Shown here piece after piece: positions 58,895 through 64,000 of a stretch of DNA of 64,000 nucleotides. The notes beneath the pieces are model-generated. The model was not told the DNA's origin. It was given only the letters and a program-made list of their open reading frames with translations, and made no database searches. This stretch comes from Rhyzopertha dominica. Taxonomy: Eukaryota > Arthropoda > Insecta > Coleoptera > Bostrichidae. Where the stretch lies: NCBI GenBank assembly GCA_025024175.1, contig QCXZ01000064.1, positions 5,518,001 to 5,582,000 of the forward strand, given 5' to 3'. Numbering within the stretch: the first letter of the stretch is position 1; each line of letters opens with the position of its first letter. Both the position numbers and the translations under genes were made by a program.

Positions 58895-61015
58895 GCATTA
58901 TAGTTGGGCCAAAAACTTTATCGCTCTTTAATCTGCCATTGAGTTGGGCCAGAAGGATGCGGACGGTGGATTATGAACCTCCCGCTGATAGTTATCGATA
59001 ACGAATCCTTATCAGATCCTGCTACCTGATACTACTTAGAAAAGTAGGTAATTTAAACGCCAACATTTTGTGCCTGTGGACCCAATAGATCACGAAACAT
59101 AATTAAGATGGATTGGACTTATTTGAAAAATGTAAAATATTATTGGACACTTGTCCATAATGTCCTAAATAATTTGTTAAAGAGGGTGGTTACCTGCTGA
59201 AATGAGTTTATAAATTCTGAAACGCAAGTCAAATTAAACAGTTTTACTAAAATTTCTAGCGCACATTCATACCGGCGAAATGGAAGTTCTATTCATGCAA
59301 AGTGAAAAAGGCAAAAAACTGTTGGTGGTGAATAACTACAAGTTTTGCATCGCAAACGTGCTGAAAAACGGAACTGTGCGTTGGAGGTGTACAAATAAAA
59401 CATCGAAATGTCCCGCAAAAATCTACACGTCGGCTGGAAATGAGATCTTGGACTCCGAATTATCTCACAATCACAAAGAAGACATAAACCTGCACAGGCA
59501 GATTGTCAACAACAGTGTGAAAAGGAAACCTCTAGAAAATGTACACGAAAAACCTGCCAAATTAGTGCACACGGAACTTCGGTCTAACCCTGGCATAAGC
59601 AGTAACATAACGACTTACGATATGGAACTTGTAAGGCATAATATATGGATGTGCAGGAGGAAGTTAACTCCAAATCTACCCAAAACGCAAAAAGACGTTT
59701 TCGAAGCAGTAAACACTTTGGCACCTATGACAGATAAAGAAGAATCATTTGTCTTGACAAATAATGCAGACGAAGGTATCATCATTTTTGCTCCTTATAG
59801 CAATCTTTACTTTTTATGTTGTACTGAAACTGTGTATATGAACGGCACATTTCATTTTTGTCCGATTTTTTTTACACAACTCTTTACAATTCATGGATAC
59901 AAGGATGGACATTACGTTCCATTGGTATTTTGTTTGCTTCCGGATAAAAAGCAATCCACATATCAAACATGTTTGAATATGTTGTGTCAGAAGTGCAGTG
60001 AAAGTGACTTACAATTTTATCCCAAAAGTGTCGTGATTGATTTTGAAACTGCAATCCACAATGCTATTATGGATACGTAGAAGGAAGCTAGATTCCATCT
60101 TTCACAGGCATGGTCTCGAAAAATTCACTCGCTTGGACTGTCACAAGATTATAAAAACCACACGGAAGTTGGCAAAATGTTAAGATATTGTTTTGGACTT
60201 CAGTTTCTTGATTGTGATGAAGTGGGTGACGCATTCGCATTCGATTTAATTCCAATCATGCCAAAACATTCGAAACTTCAAGAGTTTTGCGACTATTTAG
60301 TGGACAATTACATCAGCGAAAATGTCAAATTTACTCCAAATATTTGCGCAAGTTCATCTGCCTCCTCTTGCAGAACAACCAATGCGTGTGAGTCATTTCA
60401 TTCAAGATTTAATAAAAGTTTTTATTCGCCTCATCCAAATATTTTTCAATTTGTTGAATTTTCAAAGTGAAGTTTATGTTAAAATAAACATCCAACAAAT
60501 TCCAAAAAGTTGTTATGCGTACTGTAAAATTAAAGCAGGATTATCTTGAAGTCAAAATTAATAACTACAAACAAAATCTCATAGACAGGCTGACATTTGT
60601 AAAAAGTGTTTCATTTAAATACGCGCCAAATATGTAAATATTTTTTATACCTTATTGTACATACATATATGTTAATATTGTGTTATTACGTATAAATATA
60701 GGTTCGCATTTTTGTAAATTTGTAAATATTTTTATACTTTACTGTACATACATGTTATTATTGTAACGTATAAATATAAGTTTGTATTAAAACTTGAAGA
60801 TTGTTTTATTTTATTCCTTTAAGCGTGTTTGCTAAGAAAAAAACCGTAGCAATCACATTAATAAGTTACACACATCACATAAATTTCCTAATTTGCTAAT
60901 AATGGTCCATCACCCGCTGTTCGGGCAAAGCAGATTCTTGGCCCAACTATATTGCGGGATTAGTTGACCCGCTCAGTCAGAGAAGGGTTAGATAGGTAGA
61001 CTGGCCCAACTACAC
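58895..61015 (+). mobile_element. FLYWCH/MULE DNA transposon, degenerate
   Basis: A 267-codon frame (59280-60080) encodes a FLYWCH-type zinc finger (NYKFCIANVLKNGTVRWRC, C..KI, ELSHNH). Then comes a MULE transposase core: YMNGTFHFCP (first Asp replaced by Asn), HYVPLVFCLLPDK and VVIDFETAIHNA (second Asp). A TAG at 60078 interrupts it, after which FHLSQAWSRKI.SLGLS and TTNACESFHSRFN (the Glu-containing end block) continue to about 60470. Near both ends the word TAGTTGGGCCA occurs twice: at about 58904 and 58950 (left), and as TGGCCCAACTA near 60942 and 61003 (right). These fit long MULE inverted repeats. No clear target duplication seen. Confidence 0.8.
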
Positions 61016-61463
61016 GACTCCGGTTCACGACAACTACTCGTATAATAAATAAAACAATTAACACGAGTGTCTCTCATCCCTTCTAGGATGGACTTTAGGG
61101 GTGGAATGGGCTCGGTAAAAGCGATACGAAAAGTCAGAGTCGGAACTAGGATTTTAGTGCACGCGGCGAACTTTCAAAATGCGCCCTTAAAAAATTATTT
61201 TTCAATCATGTTTTTCGTGATAGATATTTATTGATTCTATTTAAATATTTAGAATGAACGATTTTCCTTTGCCAGGATTTCTGGTAGAAATTGCTGATGC
61301 TTTTTTTGAGTTTATAGACATGACGAATATCTTTGTACCTTCTCTCCATTTTTCTTCTAGTATGCGTCTTACCGTGAACACATGATGGTCCACTGATCTG
61401 TTCTTGACAAAGGCTGCTCGATATTGTGCACTTTTCTAGTTTTTATAGTAGAGTGTTATTACT

Positions 61464-62880
61464 TTACCTCGCACTACATGGCGTTATTCTTCGATAGTCG
61501 TTCGTGTTCTTGGGGCTTTTTTCTTTAGGAATCGGTATTTGTACCGTGGTGCTCCAATCTTGGGAAATTTCATTTAGTAGCCAAGCTGTTTTCATTATTT
61601 TATGGATTTCTTGTTTCATTATTTTCGGGTCATATTTTATTAGTTTGTTGTTTATACTATCTAGGCCTATTGCCTTGTTTTTCATGCTGCTTATGATCGG
61701 ATTTAGCTCCTCTCATGTTAATAGTTCGTTCTTCGGCCACTGGTCTCTTTCATCAATGAAATTTACTATCGGTTCCTTGCTTTCGTCTTCCATTTTTCGA
61801 TTAAGTGTTTCATAGGGATGCATTAGTTGAAAGAGAAATTTTTCAAAGAACTCCAGGCATTTTCTATTTTCGTGCTGCATTTGGGCATTTCTTACTTCTA
61901 GTTTTGCTAGTTTTATTTGTTGCGACCCACTATGATCGGTTTTCTTTGTTATCTTAGTTGCCTTTTAATATTTGTCAATCGCAGCTTTCCTGTTTGGCGG
62001 GAGAGGGGACCTTTCTCTATTTAACGTTTGTTTTGCTGTTTCTTTTACACGTGTTGTTATCTCTTTTCAGTTTCGGAAGTTTTCTAGGTTTTGGAGTTTA
62101 GTTTGTAGAGCTTTTTCTTTTATCTTTTCTATCTTCAGTAGGCTAATGTTATTTTTATTTTCATTATAACCGTGCTTGTCTCCTTTTGCTTTGTGTACTT
62201 GTAGTTATATTTTCTAACTAGGTATATACCATTTTGTGGTCAGTTTGTATGTTTTCAATCTATTTGACTATTACCTTCTTTGTCTTTATATTATAGTGCC
62301 ATTCGTCAATATGTGGTCTATCTGCGACTTGCTATTGCGATTGCTCCACTTTGTGGGGCAGTATTTGGAGTTACTCCAGGTGTTTTTTATTGTGAGCGAT
62401 ATATTTTAGTTGGCTTCCATTCTCGTTTGTCCAGATATGGAATGTGTTTGGTTTGATCCATAACAACAATCGGTTTTTGTAAGCTTGTTTTTGCATTTCT
62501 TGTGTTAATCGTCTGGATATTGGTCAGGTTGTGTTCTTTTCGGTTGTTATGTTGACCGCAATTATGTTTTCATTTATCGCATTTGTTGTTTCTTTAAAGT
62601 TCTTCGTATTCTTTTCATTAGGAGTGCTACTCCTCGACTACATAGTTTTTTGGTTCTGTCCTTCGCTTAAGTCCATTTATGGTGTTTTTGGTGTTGCTAC
62701 TCCTTCGGGCACATGCGTTTCTTGTTTGCATGCTATTTCTATTCCTTCATTCCACAGTGATTCATCAATTTTGCTACGTTCTGTACATACAAAGTTTCCA
62801 ACGTACTTTCTAAACAATAAGAACTTTAAAAGAGTAAAACAAAGAGGACAAAAACACGATAACGAAATAACGATTATAAT
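61464..62880 (-). mobile_element. LINE with APE-type endonuclease and RT start, truncated
   Basis: Read downward on the minus strand: fragments of an apurinic-type endonuclease (ETTNAINENIIAVNITTEKN near 62550-62610, WTNENGSQLKY near 62410-62440, SKSQIDHILTNG near 62290-62330). A charged linker follows (KEKALQTKLQNLENFRN, NRERSPLPPNRKAAIDKY, LAKLEVRNAQMQHENRK). Then the start of the RT domain (ELNPIISSMKNKAIGLDSIN, PIPKEKSPKN, DYRRI.P) runs to 61464. Several stops and frameshifts. The RT catalytic box is absent downstream, so this is a 3'-truncated or rearranged copy, unlike the other LINEs in the window. Confidence 0.75.
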
Positions 62881-62889
62881 AGATGTAAA

Positions 62890-64000
62890 ATAGTATTTAA
62901 TACCAATGAATGTGTGTGGTGTGTAATAAACGGTGCATTAAGAGTGAAAAATCGTTGAAATAGCAATCATAAACTTGAAAATGCAAATAAACTCTTGGCT
63001 AATCATCAAATAATGGACGAATAGGAATAAATCTGTGATTTCTATAGTTAAAAAGAGATGAGTGTGGTTTGAATCTAATCGAAATCTAATCGGAATAGAA
63101 GAGACTGTACCCAAAAAGAGCCCAAAACAATAATTAATTATCAAAATGATAGAAATATTGGCCACACTTTTTAGATTTGACGGATGGGTTTATGATAAAA
63201 TTCATCAATACTTTGTTAATTCAAAAGCTTGTGCAGTTTGTATCTAAAATGGATTTGTTGATTACACTCGATGGCTCCACGTGGTAGAGTACTCTAGACT
63301 GCTAATTTTCATAACTAAAAATCACACCTCTATTTCTTTTTTCTTCTCTGTGCTTACACTTACTTGAATCCAAAGTTTCTGCAACTGGTAGGTTCTATTC
63401 TAATGCAAAATAATACATACATAGAAGTAATTTCAGCTCTAACGGCATTTATTTTATTATCGTGAGTAATTCACATTACTACTTTGTGATCATTTTCTCA
63501 TTTAGTTTTTGTTACCCGATACGTATTGAAGTAGTTCGTATGTGAAGTATTGCGAATTTGCAGATTGCATTTAGTGGGTTTCCAGAAAACAGTAACTTGT
63601 GTGGTCTTCAAGTGTAGGTTGGAGCCGGGCGATGCGTGGGGTCATATATCAGTGCCAACTTTTAACCCCCAAGCTGGTGGCTAGTCATATCGTACCGAGG
63701 GTGACATGGTTTTCGTGAACCGCGTGGACAGATTTATTTTGTTAGTTGTTGTTTTAAATATTAGGACTGAAGGAATGCAGGCTAGACATTAAAATGATAT
63801 ATGTAGGTAGGCTAAAGTGATTTTTCTGGTACTCTAGAGTGTTCGGTTTGTGGGAACGAAAAACTTTAACGGCTTGTGTTGCTGTTTTGCAATATGTTGG
63901 AGGTTTGGTGGGCATCNACAANTAAACTATGTGGAGGGGTGATTTTTAGGGACATTAAGGAAATAGGAACATAAGAAAGGCAGTGTGTGGAGAACTGTCT
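62890..64000. other. No recognisable feature
   Basis: No supported gene. A 75-codon minus-strand frame at 62938-63165 has no motif. The stretch 63610-63730 is richer in GC and could be a retroelement end, but no terminal structure is visible. Two Ns near 63917-63922. Confidence 0.4.

Noticed and set aside
61504..61815. 103-codon hydrophobic plus-strand frame resembling a membrane protein
   Set aside because: It is the antisense shadow of the LINE linker and RT start on the minus strand.

Overview
The window is nuclear DNA from an arthropod, most likely an insect. It is AT-rich, with short introns, GT/AG splice sites and many decayed transposable elements. Beetle-like features are suggestive only; the order cannot be fixed from this sequence. 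Scattered single Ns show it is draft assembly sequence.

Layout. 1-15.4 kb is repeat-dominated: jockey-like LINE fragments on both strands, Tc1/mariner-type transposase relics, a 5'-truncated LINE with a tetranucleotide tail (7.8-9.15 kb) and a 13-copy, 272-bp satellite array (10.65-14.19 kb). 15.6-19.3 kb holds two compact genes: a TATDN1-type nuclease (minus, 7 exons, 304 aa) and a FAM20B xylosylkinase (plus, 4 exons, 408 aa). 20.4-38.85 kb is one complete Atg2 gene on the minus strand; 25 exons join in phase to 2,047 codons, and its introns carry Penelope-like, LINE, inverted-repeat and minisatellite debris. About 2.1 kb upstream and divergent lies cytoplasmic tryptophanyl-tRNA synthetase (plus, 3 exons, 407 aa). 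45.4-46.24 kb has a small coiled-coil gene of unknown function (minus, 184 aa). 48.9-50.85 kb has an unrecognised basic-protein gene with two duplicated, phase-compatible first exons. From 54.5 to 58.83 kb lie the last two exons of an unrecognised minus-strand gene; its introns house a TTAA-flanked MITE, a transposase relic, a MULE (58.9-61.0 kb) and an endonuclease/reverse-transcriptase LINE fragment (61.4-62.9 kb).

The host genes are housekeeping genes and do not form an operon or evident pathway: Atg2 (lipid transfer in autophagy), TrpRS (translation), FAM20B (proteoglycan linker phosphorylation in the Golgi), TATDN1 (nuclease). No new defence or metabolic system was found. The novelty is in the two unrecognised genes, the duplicated-first-exon locus, the satellite and its inverted outlier, and several non-autonomous DNA transposons whose ends and target duplications are readable here.
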